64,000 nucleotides of DNA. Source: Chondrus crispus (taxonomy: Eukaryota > Rhodophyta > Florideophyceae > Gigartinales > Gigartinaceae). Location of the stretch: the NCBI RefSeq assembly GCF_000350225.1, contig NW_005179321.1, positions 1 to 64,000 on the forward strand. Direction: 5' to 3'. Shown here piece after piece: positions 41,958 to 53,930 of the stretch (the stretch's first letter is position 1; each line of letters starts with the position of its first letter). The notes under the pieces were generated by a model. The model made no database searches. It was not told the DNA's origin and saw only the letters and a program-made list of their open reading frames with translations. The translations under genes were made by a program, and so were the position numbers.

Positions 41958-42301
41958 TTAAATTGCACTGGGGTAAAGCATGACGCGAACTCCCTTTCCG
42001 ATGGAATTCGGTGGCAACTGATTGCGAAATTTCGCGCGTACGTGACCGTTGTTTCCGTGCGGGGCAATAATGCGGCCCCACATAACGCGATACTTTCTCG
42101 AGGCGCCGCTCGGAGTCTTCTTCTCGACTAGACCCTTGTAGACGTAAGCTACTCGCTTACACATGTAGAACTGGGCATCCTTGCGATCCGATCCTTGATG
42201 CCGTCGATTAGAAGGCGTGACTGGCCACACTGCTGGTTACGTAGATTACGCTTGTAACCAAGATGTATTCCCTTGGAATGTAACCTTACGGTGTTCGTCA
42301 T
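41958..42301 (-). pseudogene. RPL35A: cytosolic ribosomal protein eL33 (RPL35A), frameshifted, copy 1
   Basis: From ATG 42,301 the frame reads MTNTVRLHSKGIHLGYKRNL, then RNQQCGQSRLLIDGIKDR. After a tandem 5-bp duplication (GGATCGGATC) near 42,188 it goes on in another frame as DRKDAQFYMCKRVAYVYKG, then YRVMWGRIIAPHGNNGHVRA and KFRNQLPPNSIGKGVRVMLYPSAI, with a proper stop. That is the full length of eL33, a component of the large 60S subunit. All signature parts (GYKR, KRVAYVYK, PHGN, VRAKFR, RVMLYPS) are kept. The 5-bp duplication breaks the frame and occurs in copy 2 as well, so it is older than the unit duplication. It is intron-free; that fits either an intron-poor host or a retrocopy. Confidence 0.9.
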
Positions 42302-43178
42302 TGTGATAGTTGAGATGGGCGAAATGAAGCACCGACGGTTTCAAGTGTGAGTGCAGGAAAGCGATAAGCACTATGCCGGTACGACACAGGAGGCAGAGAT
42401 ATTTTCATGCTTTAATCGCACGCGTCTTCCTTCATGAAATCATGAAGGTAGAGAACATGCCCCCAAAGCCTCCTTCTCTTCTTCCTCCTGCCATTCACTA
42501 TCGGGATACCCTATTGATCAGTGCACCGAAGCCTTTTCTGTTTCCCAGAGTTCATGGACAGGTTCACGATGAGCCTGAAGACCCCTGCCATTTACCAAGA
42601 AAAAGCATTTGTGATTGCGCGGGAAAAAGTCGAGCCACGACTGACCAACGTCATAAATACGTCACTTTTGGCACACGGGAGTGATACGGGTAGCAACTTA
42701 AACTAGCAGTCTAAGCTTCTCTTTGCAGTTTCGCCCTAGGCTCCTTCCTACCTAATGTACACTGACGCTTTGTTTGATAATCCAGATCAAAAATGATGAA
42801 CTATTGCAGTTGTCCTATCCCTCCAACCGATTAGTCACTTATTCTAAATTTCACAAGCATCACTACAGTCCATGGGCAACTTCACCAGAACCAATCTGGA
42901 ATGACTTGCACTTCCGCTCTGCAATAAACTTCATATTCAAATTACAAGAGAAAGAAACATGCCCATTTTCCACAAGCATTATCAGCCTTGTAATGTCATC
43001 TGCATAAATGCAAATAGACTCATGGTGCTTCTACTCTAGTGCTGGCGCGAAGTGTAGGGAGTGCCTCGTGCGTATTTGATGGTAGATGGAGAGGGGCTAC
43101 GCATGAGCATAGAAGGATGTGCAGTGCTGCAACATCATCACCCAAACACGTGCCAATGCCTGTGACAACCGAGCAAGG
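42302..43178. other. no convincing gene
   Basis: The best frame, 42,373-42,684 (+), has 103 codons and starts opposite the eL33 leader. It is basic and Pro-rich and shows no motif. The short upstream region of eL33 lies at 42,302-42,370. Confidence 0.5.
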
Positions 43179-43740
43179 TTACCCTACCCCTATACCACGT
43201 CTGCCCTCAGTGACATATTGGCTATAATAGCTCCGTCCCGCACCAGGCTGGGATGAAGCGCCATTGCCTCTCCTTCTCCATGCCCCTGCATTGCGCACTA
43301 CAACAGCCTCCAAGCTCTCTCTGCATCCATCGCAAAACCCGTCCCCTCCGTCCCGCAGTAGGAGCGTCATGCCGAGCATAGCATCGTGATCTTGGCGCAT
43401 CTGGATCGCACGCTCGTACAACTCGGCGCCGCGGCCCGCGTTGGTTCGCACGACCTCCGCACGTCGTATTGGCATGTGGCAAAGCCTCACCATCGCCTCG
43501 GCATCTCCGTGCCCTTCCACCCCAAGTTCAAACAGCTTCACAGATTTCACCGCACCCAAGGTTGCTCATAGCGTCACCATCATTGCCTTTCTCGACCCGC
43601 AATCTTACAACTCCACACTACGATCTATATTTCTCTCGACTCCCTCGATGCTTCCCTCCATCAGAACACCAAGTGGGACCATCGATTCGATACCATCGTG
43701 CTCAATCGCGCTCGGTGCTTCGGTCCCCCAAAATTTAATG
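43179..43740 (-). pseudogene. Sel1-repeat protein relic, copy 1
   Basis: Two frames show Sel1-like (TPR-related) repeat phrases: SMVPLGVLMEGSIEGVERNI and DRSVEL, then VKLFELGVEGHGDAEAMVRL, and GAELYERAIQMRQDHDAMLG followed by MTLLLRDGGDGFCDG. These match the usual A-x-x-LYERAI, GD-x-x-AM and LA-LLRDG-GV pattern. Sel1 proteins are scaffolds for protein contacts and are abundant in some red algae and oomycetes. At least one frameshift separates the repeats, and no start is visible, so it is a relic. It is shared with copy 2. Confidence 0.65.
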
Positions 43741-43835
43741 GCGTTTTTCAAAGTAAAACGTGCGTGATTTCTTTGTCCCGCGGGTGGCCCCTGTGTTGTT
43801 GGCGAGCTCCGATTGGATGCTTCCTTTCTTGTTGA

Positions 43836-44399
43836 CGAGCTCCGGCCTCCACCTCTGGAAAGAAGGGTCAAAAGAGCAAGAGACAACTTTCCAATGATGA
43901 GACCAAGAAACCAACCCGTCAACCTTCTTCATTTCGCCACGGCTCCGCCATCTCCTCGAATATTTCAGGAAGTCCTGGTTCACCCCCAGCCGCGGAATGT
44001 CTTGAACAGAATGAGGCTGCTGCAAAAGGAGCGGCAGGCCATCGCGCCAGTCGTGCCAAGGTCATGAAAGAGTGCAAGGCCAGCGCGATGGTGTCGGGGA
44101 TGAGACCCAAATCGCCAAGCCCTGTTCAGGGCGAGGAATCGAACGAATCATTCAACTCAACTCGTGAAAGGCGGGAGGGCGAAGTCTCTAGAAGAAACAA
44201 GGGCGACAGAAGTGCATGGGCAGACTCGGTGAAGTCCAAGGACTCGCAAAAGCGACAGTCTAAGGTCGGACCCATTGCCAAGAATTCTACTACGAAGAGG
44301 AGATCAAGTGGTTCGACTGAGACACAGCCCGCGAAACGTCCGAAACGTCAGGATCAGTCTGCTGTTTCTGGCAAGCAGAAGACCTCAGAAGGTATGTAG
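43836..44399 (+). CDS. Lys/Arg/Ser-rich frame of unknown nature, copy 1
   Basis: An open stretch of about 187 codons overlaps nothing recognised; the only internal ATG that would give a full tail is at 44,064 (111 codons). It is strongly basic and disordered: MKECKASAMVSG, RRSSGSTETQPAKRPKRQDQ, KQKTSEGM. The string AKRPKRQ could act as a nuclear signal. It is present with almost no change in copy 2 (61,139-61,474), but so is the non-coding sequence around it, so conservation is no evidence. It may be a chance frame. Confidence 0.25.
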   Translation, partial: RAPASTSGKKGQKSKRQLSNDETKKPTRQPSSFRHGSAISSNISGSPGSPPAAECLEQNEAAAKGAAGHRASRAKVMKECKASAMVSGMRPKSPSPVQGEESNESFNSTRERREGEVSRRNKGDRSAWADSVKSKDSQKRQSKVGPIAKNSTTKRRSSGSTETQPAKRPKRQDQSAVSGKQKTSEGM

Positions 44400-45889
44400 G
44401 GGATTTGGTGGTGGACCTGGAACAGGGCGTGTGGCGGAGAAATGGAAAACGTAGAAAGAAGGGGATATGCGCTATAAACGGAGGGATGAATTTGCACTTG
44501 TGTATAAAGCTGTTGATTTGAGATGGGGGGTCCGTACCTGGGTCTTCGACGGCCGGCGACTTTGTGAAGTCTCTGCTGAGTGTGAACCATCGGCATCACC
44601 GAGGCCATCACTGTTTGTCAGCGTTGTGGCGGCGTGGCGTACCCCGGTACCGTCACCTACTGGTAGGCCACCACTCCCATCGACTGGGACATTGCTCATG
44701 TCATCAAGCGCTGTTGCAGTTGTATTGACCAACACCCCAACGCCCCTGTCATCTGTGAACGAATTCTCGGCGAAACGGACGCCTGCGCCCTCATCAAGTT
44801 TGGATGAAGTTCCACCGATCGGGACACCAACACCATAGGGTACGGTGTTCGTGAATGTAGTTAATGTTGTAAAACAAATGGAGTACTTCTATTGGACATG
44901 TTGTGTGAGTTTGGCCCTGATGTATCTCCTATCACTCCAATTTCTCATAATTATTTACATAGCAGATCGTGTCCAAGAACGTAAATACAGAAAAATCTCA
45001 CCTACATCGATAGATGTTGACTTGGTCGATTGGTGTGGACCGGAAAAAAAACGTTGACGGTCGGACACCCTCGTACTGCTAAAAAAAGTCTCATATCGCC
45101 AACACAGTAGCTACAGAAGCACGCGACAGAAGCACACGACAAGGGCTCCAAATAAGACAAGGGCCATGTCATGAAAGAAGGCGATGGAAGGGGGGGGATC
45201 CACGAGATTTTGAAAGGGACAAGACCGGTAGGAGAAGACGACAGCCCAAGCTTGAAAGTGGGCAAACAGTTGATGATTTAGAAAGGGCAACTTCTCCGAA
45301 GCTACTGTCCGAGAAGGCCGTCTCAAGGGAGAACCAATAAACTTAGTAAGCGACGAGGTCATGGACGATCCGCTTTCCGCGTTCCGAAATGGAATTTGTC
45401 GTTATCTTTTTCGCACCTGTTTCGCATTCTGTCATGCGTGGGTTAGCCTTTCTAGCATTGCTCCGCGCTGACGCTATATATAAAGTATTGCTACAGTGAA
45501 ATGTTTCAAGTCATGAATGACGGAATCTCATGACCCATTCAAGTTATTACCAATACTGCAATCGTGAAACTGCGGGATGTCCTAACGCGAATGCTATGCT
45601 ACATTCCCCGCTGGGGTGTGTCTACACCTGGAGGCCAATGTAAAGCGTAGATATCAGCCTACGCACGCACAGAGGCGTAGGTACGAGCCCTAGTAGAGGT
45701 GGGAGTGGGGGCAGTTGCGTGAGAAGCAGCAGCCCGCCATCGGGGTCTACAACAAGCCCTTAGAAGCGGAGGGCGTGATATAGCTAGGAAGTGCAGCAGA
45801 CGAGGAAAGAGGGGGGTGCAGGTTGAGGAGGGAGAGGACTCGAAGTAGCCGTGAAAGGGGGATGTACAGAGGATCTAGGCGATAAAATT
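44400..45889. other. tail of copy 1, no recognisable gene
   Basis: Several short frames (up to 123 codons) have no motif. A TATATATAAA box lies at 45,475-45,484 (+) without a clear gene behind it. A block of about 55 bp at 45,693-45,746 has no counterpart in copy 2, which has other bases at that place. Confidence 0.5.
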
Positions 45890-46141
45890 CGGAGCAGTTG
45901 TTGCGAGACCCAACTTCATAATTTAGAGTTCACGTGTATTATGTCTGGCTCCACACTGCAGTCAACTGGCGGAAGAGGAAGTGGGGTACGCGGGAAGGGG
46001 ACAGTGGCGGACTGCAGAAGATACGGAAGGGGACATGGATTAGGGGATTAGGGGTTATTTAGGGGTTTAGGGGGATATTTCCTTTTATAATATAGAGATT
46101 GGGATTTAGGAGTAGGATGGTTTAGGGGATTAGGGGATATT
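45890..46141. other. 252-bp spacer between the two units with TTAGGGG-like repeats
   Basis: From about 46,036 to 46,135 the plus strand has GGATTAGGGGATTAGGGG, TTATTTAGGGGTTTAGGGGG, GGGATTTAGGAG and GGTTTAGGGGATTAGGGG: seven to eight irregular (A/T)TTAGGGG steps. The left part of the spacer is unique sequence. Confidence 0.7.
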
Positions 46142-46163
46142 TCTATGTTTAGTTCTGGCGTCA

Positions 46164-46872
46164 NNNNNNNNNNNNNNNNNNNNNNNNNNNNNNNNNNNNN
46201 NNNNNNNNNNNNNNNNNNNNNNNNNNNNNNNNNNNNNNNNNNNNNNNNNNNNNNNNNNNNNNNNNNNNNNNNNNNNNNNNNNNNNNNNNNNNNNNNNNNN
46301 NNNNNNNNNNNNNNNNNNNNNNNNNNNNNNNNNNNNNNNNNNNNNNNNNNNNNNNNNNNNNNNNNNNNNNNNNNNNNNNNNNNNNNNNNNNNNNNNNNNN
46401 NNNNNNNNNNNNNNNNNNNNNNNNNNNNNNNNNNNNNNNNNNNNNNNNNNNNNNNNNNNNNNNNNNNNNNNNNNNNNNNNNNNNNNNNNNNNNNNNNNNN
46501 NNNNNNNNNNNNNNNNNNNNNNNNNNNNNNNNNNNNNNNNNNNNNNNNNNNNNNNNNNNNNNNNNNNNNNNNNNNNNNNNNNNNNNNNNNNNNNNNNNNN
46601 NNNNNNNNNNNNNNNNNNNNNNNNNNNNNNNNNNNNNNNNNNNNNNNNNNNNNNNNNNNNNNNNNNNNNNNNNNNNNNNNNNNNNNNNNNNNNNNNNNNN
46701 NNNNNNNNNNNNNNNNNNNNNNNNNNNNNNNNNNNNNNNNNNNNNNNNNNNNNNNNNNNNNNNNNNNNNNNNNNNNNNNNNNNNNNNNNNNNNNNNNNNN
46801 NNNNNNNNNNNNNNNNNNNNNNNNNNNNNNNNNNNNNNNNNNNNNNNNNNNNNNNNNNNNNNNNNNNNNNNN
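46164..46872. other. assembly gap (709 N)
   Basis: The flanks match 29,367 and 30,050 of copy 1, which are 682 bp apart. The gap therefore very probably hides the ACGATACG motif cluster and the first minisatellite units of copy 2. Confidence 0.95.
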
Positions 46873-46874
46873 AG

Positions 46875-47315
46875 GATGCGAGCTGAGGGGGTGCGAGAAT
46901 GATGCGTTGGAAGGGGTGCCAGAATGCTACGTTAGAGAGGGGTGCGCTCGTGATGTGTTCTATAGGGGTGCGCTCATCATTCGTTTTAGAGGGATGCCAG
47001 AATGATACGTTCGAGAGGGGTGCGCCCACGACGCGTTCTAAGGGGGTGCGAGATTGATGCGTTCGGGAGGGGTGCGCCCATGATGCGGTCTAGAGGGGCG
47101 CGAGAACAATGCATTTTGGAAGGGTGCAAGAATGATACGTTCGGGACGGGTGCGCCCACGATGCGTTCTGAAGGGGTGCGAGAATGATACGTTCGAGAGG
47201 GGTGCGCCCATGATGCGTTCTGGAGGGGCGCGAGAACGATGCGTTTTGGAAGGGTGGGAGAATGATACTTTGGAGAGGGCTACTCGCAAGACGCGTCCTG
47301 CAAGGGGCCTGAACG
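46875..47315 (+). repeat. 26-bp minisatellite, 17 visible units (copy 2)
   Basis: It corresponds to units 4-19 of copy 1 plus one additional unit near 47,187-47,212. The first units lie in the gap. Confidence 0.85.
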
Positions 47316-47647
47316 GTGCGTTTGCATGTTTCTTTTCTGTTTCAGCTACTTCGGTAGTAGATGGCCGTTACGAAAGCACAAGTGTACATTTTGTGGGGTT
47401 GTTTGTGTAGTGGAGAAACAGCAAAACGGCACAATTGGTGAGCATAGCAGTTGGATATGGCGCGACGTAGAAGATGTATAAATGAATGATTCAACAAAAA
47501 CGGCGGGTAGTGATGGCACGGGCACATGGAAATGTGAGGATCGCTGTGACATGTGAATGGTTCCGTTTTCGAGAAGATTGAAGCTTTCTATCGTTGAGAG
47601 ATTATTGAAAATGTGGTCCTAATACTGCAGTATGTGGATATCGAAAA

Positions 47648-50600
47648 CTACTGGCAGTCCAGTTGGAGAAGACCTTGAAGTATGGCCCAAGCCAGTGGGA
47701 GCCATATTGTCAGAGGCATATCGTCGTTATTCTCGTCAGCGGACTCTATGGATGCATCCGAGAAGATGACGGCTAAGTCCTTCTCAGTGACCCGGGCCGG
47801 GCGGTCACGGAGAACGGAGTTGAAGCGGCAAAGGATTTCGGAAGGGAACAGGTTTTCAGCGATCTGTTGCTGGAAAGACTTCATTCGCCAAAGGTTCCAG
47901 GCGAGTGATATCATAGGACGTAGATCGCAACGACCGTATTGGCCGAATGTGGGGTGAAGTGGTTGGCCAAGGCAGTGCGAGAGGCGGCAATCATAGCACT
48001 TGAGAGGGACTTTTCTTGGGACGGGGCAAGACGGGACGAAATGGGTCGTAGAGAAACAGGCATAGCAGCTTCTTTCCATGAATGGACAGTCATTCTGAGG
48101 ATGTTCCGTACCGGAACGGCGGGGAGAAGCGTGGCATAAGAGACACGTCGTCTTGGTTAGGAAGAGGAATTGAGTTACTAAATGAACCGTGGATTCGGTG
48201 TCAATTGCCTGGAAGTGACTAAATGGCAACGATAGGGGAGGTGACGGGGAAGGCAAAGGGTTTGTGGGAACATTAGGTTGGGTTTGGCGCGCCATACTGG
48301 GAGAAGTTCGTAAGCTCTTGAATGAATTTCTTCCCGATGGTGGAAGTGATGCGGGCCGTTTGCCCGAAAGGACTTGCTTCAAAGATGGTGGCGCCATCGG
48401 AAGTGACCGTGGACGGACTGGAAATGGTGCTTGCTGCATTGAAGGTGATGCTGAAGGCAGCAAGCGTTCACTTGATTGTTGTGGGGAGAAGCTAAGGATT
48501 CTTCGAACTGGAGGGGCTGGAGGGGGGTTGGTTGGAGCGGATTGCTCAAGCAAGAGAAGCATTTCATCGAAGTTGTGCTGCGTGGATGTGGTGGCTCCGA
48601 TTTGGTTTTGCCGTTGAGGCTCGAGATGGTTTTGATTTTGATCTTGATGTGGAGGTGGCAACTGCGATTGCGATGGTGTGGTGGGAAGCGAATGTTGCTG
48701 AGACTGGGATTGCGAATTTGCATCCCAAGGTCTAGAGGTATCCGGTGTGTGAAATTGTGAACTCTGAGGGGTGTGCGGTGCATTAGTTGGCTGGGAGGGG
48801 AACATAGATCTGCAAACATCGCACCAGACTGCGTGCTTGTCGAAGCGACAGACACCAGAGACTTGGCCATCCATGGCTGTGTAAAGTGCATCTTTGCGGC
48901 AATCCGTGGTATTGAGGACCCAATTCATCATCTCGTTTCGGTTCGTTACTGCGAGATCATTTTGGTCAATGTTGCCCTTTTTGAGAAGGGAGGTTTCGAA
49001 GCTCTTATTGTACTGGGTTGAGTTTAGGACGAGGACGAATGCGTGGTGTCCGTCGCGTCCAGACCGGCCACTCTCCTGTGCAAAGTCGACGAGGCTTCTT
49101 GCGGCGCCAAGATGAACTGTTGCTCGAACATCTGGAACATCTATTCCGGTACCGAAGGCGGACGTACAAACCATAATACGGAACAGAGTTGAAGGTACGA
49201 GGTCCTTGGTTGTTATGATGTCGTAGAGCTCTTCGTTTGCTGTCCAGTCGTTGTGGGCCTTTTCGCGAGCTTCTTTACTGAGGCCGGCATGATATATGAG
49301 CGGCTCGACTGCGATGCGTTGATTGGAGTGGGCAACACTTCGTTGTGCATATGCGGCCGTCAGGGCTTTGTGGAGAGAAGTTGTTTCTTGGCGGGTCAGG
49401 GCGAAAGCGATGATTCTATATATTTTGGGCAACGGCTTTGGGGCGTTGGTGCAATCGAGGAAGTGCTGATGCAGAAAGCTTACTGCATTCATCTTCATGA
49501 TTTCTTGTGCGGTGGCAAGGGAGCCTTCAGGAGTGCGAGTGTTTAGGCCCGGGTCAGAGTCGTCACTGAAGGTATGAACAACAAACTCGAGATTCCTTCT
49601 TTGAGAAGGCATTGAGAAAAGGAAGGCTGTGTTAATGCCGTGGCGCTCTAGAATGATTCTTCTCTCGCAGGGTGGGACGGTGGCACTGAGGAGTACACGA
49701 GGGACTGACTTTGGGATGATAGAAAGGGATCGACGCAAAAACTTCAATTCAGGGCGGAAATGATGCCACATGGCTGTGAGATGAGCCTCATCAATGACTA
49801 CTCGAGAGAGCCTGTTAGTATCCATAAGTCGAACAACCAGCTCTTTGAAAGACGGCCGCGACAACTGTTCGGCCGTGAAGATGTAGAGGTCGGCAAATTC
49901 CAGTGATCCTTGTCCATTCGCGCAATGTGATGCGAGTAGGGCGAAGTTTGTCGCGCGCCTCATGCACTCCGATACAAGGGCCTTGAGGGGAACGACTACG
50001 ATAGTGGACTTGATATTCTTTTCCATGAAAGCTGGTAGAAGGACTGCCATAGACTTGCCTGATGCGGTGGGCATCAGTACGAGGGAGTTGTTCTGCGACG
50101 CGGACACAGTGGCTGTGACAGCAAACTGCGTTTGAGACATGAATTCCGCAGATTTAGAACGTGTGGCCTTTTTGAGAGCGGACAGTAGAGGCCTGACGAG
50201 GGGAGGGAGGATATGGTTCGGGGGGTTATCGAGGCGAATACTGTGATTGGAGTGGGACCCTACGGAGAAGTTGTTGGGGAATTTGAGAGCAGAGGGGTTT
50301 GGCTGCAGTTGTTGCAGTTCGTTTGCTGTGCTTCCGTTGAGAGCATGAAGGAGGGGTTTCGGTTGATGAACCTGGAAGACAGGCTGCGGCTCATGTTGGG
50401 ATAGCGAGGTCACTCGAGACTGGAGTTGCTGTGAATGTTGGAGGGGGAGCGGTTGTGAAGAAGCGCGGTCACTATAAAATGACGGCAGCTTCAGATGGCG
50501 GTGCCATTCATGGGAGAATTGGCGGTGCTTTGTTAGCGTGGCGGCGGGACAGTCGGGCATTAGCGAGGTAGTTCGTCCGTAGTGTTTGTGGGCGATAGAG

Positions 50601-53321
50601 GAGGTATGCGCAGCTTGTTGGTGTCCGGCTGTGGTGTGTTCTGCCAATATGTCATTCATGCTGCTGTGGAGCTTATTCTGACATATAAGCGGAACCATTG
50701 CACTGGTGAACTGCCTGTAATCCTTGAAGGAGATGTGAATGCTCCTGGATTGCAGGGCAGTCCTGATGACCTTTGTGACACGTGCAGGTGAGAAACGTTG
50801 GCCGTTGTTGGCGAATAAGAATGTCCAATGGGTTCTCATGGCTTCGTCACCATGGAGAGCTCTGACCATTTCGCATTCCAAAGGGCGAATGACCGACAAG
50901 TATGAGATCATTCGGAACGAAGTTTGCTTGTCGGGAAATCGGTACACCGCGCGGTTGTAACCGAGCGCGGCCCTTGACTTGCAGTAGCCAGGGTTGAACA
51001 AAATTTCGGAGTGGTGGCCGATGAAGATGTTCCGGATGTTGTTCTCCCCATTTTGTAGCCTATAAGTGCATATCTCGGTTGCTCGACCGGGAGATCCGGA
51101 CGAAAATGCATCATAGCAAGTAGGGAGTCTTGGATGATTTGGCAATGAGCGAGAAACTGCAAGACTCCTGTTTTCGTCATTCGAACACCAGCGACTTGAA
51201 TTTCTCGGTCTTGGCCAGAAGAAGCAGTAGAGGTAGGGGATGGGCCAAGACCGGATGCCTCATCTTGTGTAGGAACCCTGGGCGGAAAGGAACATGTGGG
51301 GTGGACGCAAGGTGTGCGATGGAGGTAATCGGACGATGGATTCATTAGAGCATGTAGGAGATGGGCAACGTTGGCCTGCACCCAGGAAGCGTGGTGAGTG
51401 AGGGAGGAGAGAAAGGAAAAGCCAGGAGCGCGGTTCGTGGGGTCGTCACGCAGAGATAAAACGAGTCGTTGGAAATCAGGAGGAAGCTCGGCCCCCAGAA
51501 GACAGTGTTCGTAGAAGAACTTGTCGAAAGTCTTGTGTTGGTTTGTGATGATCGTCCCCAAAAGAGGCATGGAGAGGTGGTGAGATTTGATGATTCCACA
51601 AGGGTGTTGCTTGTGAATGGCACAGACGGCGAAAGAGATTGGACCTTTCTCATGTTTTATGATTCGCATGATGACATCCAAAGTTTTTCGTATGAATGTA
51701 GCGGCAGTGTTGGCATCTTGATCGACGGTTGCGATGATGGCAGCAGCTGGATCTTGGTGGTTCTCGTTGAGGTGGGCGGCCGGAAGGGGCGTTTCTGCTA
51801 CTCGGCGGAGTTCTTGAATCGCTGTCACGGAAACAGCGTATTGGAGGGCGGCAAGAATGTGACTCATGTCACCGGCTTCGGCGAGTCTGAGGGTCGGGGA
51901 AGTCTCGGCGAAGAGTGGGGCGGAACTTGCAACGACGGTAGCGGCGACAACAAAATTACGAACGGCCAAGTTGGTGAGGAGGTCGACATGCCTGAGCCGG
52001 ACGAGGAGCAAGCTTTTCATGGCATCGTGAAGGCGACTGTGTAAGGCGTGGGAGAGAGTTTCACCTGGGGTCTCGTGGAGAGATGTGCGATTGAGCTCAT
52101 GAAAGAAGGCGTCGATCACGACGGAAGTCTGTTCATTACGGGAAAAGTCGGCGTCCCGTGTCTGATGAGTGAAGAAGAGGAGGCGGGCAACATGACTAGC
52201 ATATCTTCGTTCTGCGACGGATTGAACCCGTCGGAAGGGCGTAGTGCCGTGGAGGTTTATCGCTTGACGAAATCCATGCGTGACGTCCCTGACGACCTTG
52301 GCGATACTTTGAAAGTATAGATGGACGCAGGTTGCAACCGTGGATAAAGTTGCTTGAACGTCCTCCGTCGTGACGGCACCCGTGAGTTGAGCTGCCTTCT
52401 CACGGCGTAAAGGCAGAGCGTCGAGGGCTTCATCAAAGTCGGTGATCGACAGGAATGTGTTGCGGAGGGCGATGCCGGAGTCTGCGTCATTTTCCTCCAA
52501 TTCGGTATGAGATCGTCGACCCGGGGCCAGGTCCGAACTGGAACACGTTAGACGGGCCAGTACGTCGGCGGCACATTTGTGGAGCTCATAAGACGGGGAG
52601 TTGGGGTCTGGAGTGATGAGGTCTAGAGTTGAGTCGGTTGTTGTGTCCATGGGGAGGGGTGACGACACCGGGGCGGATTGGATGGGATCTTCTTCTTCTG
52701 AGTCAGGAATGCCGACGGGGACTTGGGAGACGGTGACCATTTCCCCGATTGGCTCTTCGGCCGTAACGGGAAAGTATTTGGTCTTGGCACCACTAAACAG
52801 AGACTGGGCGCGAACAGCACCGCGGCCAATGATTTGATCAACCTCGGTCGGCGAGGGGTTTCCGGGTGCATCAGACGGGTGGACGGAGTTCATATGTTGT
52901 CGAAGCCGTTTCGGGGTGCCCTTGGAGAGCTTGCAAAGAGGACAGAAGTAGACTAATTTGCAAGTGAATCCTTGAAGCGGGGGAGGCTCTTGATCGGAAG
53001 AGTGATTGCCGGATCGGGGAGGAATTGGGGAGCCTGCAGGTAGTCGGAAAGGAGCGGAGAATCGGAAACAGAGGTACGGTGGAAGGAGAGGGCTTCTTCT
53101 GCGAGTCTAGAGCGCTGTGCGGCCTGGGGAGTAGGGATGTTGTGAACGTGGCGCAAGTGGTCGCTGAAGGCCCTTGCGCTGGGGGACCCGCTCTTGCAAT
53201 CGACGCAGACAAGGATGGGGGGGATGGAATGGAAGCCAACAGACAAGGACGTAGGTGCGAGATGCAGTGGCACCCGAGGATCGTTGCGGACGAAAGCGGC
53301 GGCATGCGATGGCGTAGTCAT
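47648..53321 (-). pseudogene. C2H2 finger, tyrosine-recombinase-like and RecQ-type helicase protein, copy 2
   Basis: Same gene as at 30,799-36,474, with start ATG 53,321. The helicase half (47,648-51,145) is open for 1,165 codons with every motif of copy 1 (MPTASGKS, VVIDEAH, AFGTGIDVP, QESGRSGRDGH). The N-terminal part (52,893-50,908) is open for 661 codons and reads through the place where copy 1 has TAG. Two 1-base length differences to copy 1, one in a G run near 52,979 between the fingers and one in an A run near 51,104 in the recombinase-like domain, shift the frame. Both are in homopolymers, so a sequencing error is possible. Amino-acid differences elsewhere are few, which points to a recent duplication. 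Confidence 0.8.
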
Positions 53322-53930
53322 TGCGCGTGAAGTCGGGAGAGAGCGGGAAAGGAGGCGAGAGGTGAGGGGTTTCGGGGATGCGAAACGCTGGGGAAGAAGA
53401 GAAGAGGGAAAGAGAGAGAGCGGGGGGTCAGTGAGTACGAGAACCCTGTATATGTGAACATTGCGTCGAAATAAGACCTGCGAGGGGCTCATACTGAGTA
53501 GGAGAACGGGGAGCCTGGGTAGCACAGAAAGGAAGGGTTGACGTTCCGATACGTGGTGAAGTTCTACGATGATGTGGAGAATTTGGCATAGTTACAGTAG
53601 TAGTGGGTGTCAAGGAAGTAGGGCATGCAATTAAGGGTGATTACGTGAGTTAGGGAAACACGTCGTTGTATGGCGTCAGAAGGGAATGGGGATGTGAATT
53701 TGATCTGTGGTTTGCCAGAGTCTGAATGAGGTGCAGGTTGAGCAATTTTGCTTTTGGTTGAAGTTATGAGTGTGCATCTCGAATTTGAGATTAGGGGGAG
53801 GAGGGGGATTACGGGAACACAGTTGTCCATGTACATTCCTAACAGTGGGGGCCGGTGGCTGTATACTTCCCAAAAATTCTTCGACCGACTTTCCTACGCT
53901 GACGGCTTCCCAAGTACAGGAAAATTCTAA
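53322..53930. other. upstream region of the helicase gene, copy 2
   Basis: Near-identical to 36,475-37,080, with one short insertion (ACAGTAGT) near 53,597. No clear core promoter is seen. Confidence 0.4.

Larger units (their letters stand above)
29346..45889. repeat. tandem large unit, copy 1 (16.5 kb)
   Basis: It begins at TCTATGTTTAG and ends at GGCGATAAAATT. The same unit recurs at 46,142-62,959 in the same direction with roughly 98-99% identity by eye. Content from left to right: ACGATACG motif cluster, 26-bp minisatellite, recombinase-helicase gene (minus), AT-rich palindrome zone, eL33 pseudogene (minus), Sel1 relic (minus), and a tail without recognised genes. No terminal inverted repeats or clear target-site duplication are seen. 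Confidence 0.9.

Noticed and set aside
46130-47029. Long frames on both strands across the N run
   Set aside because: They are made of unknown bases and carry no coding information.
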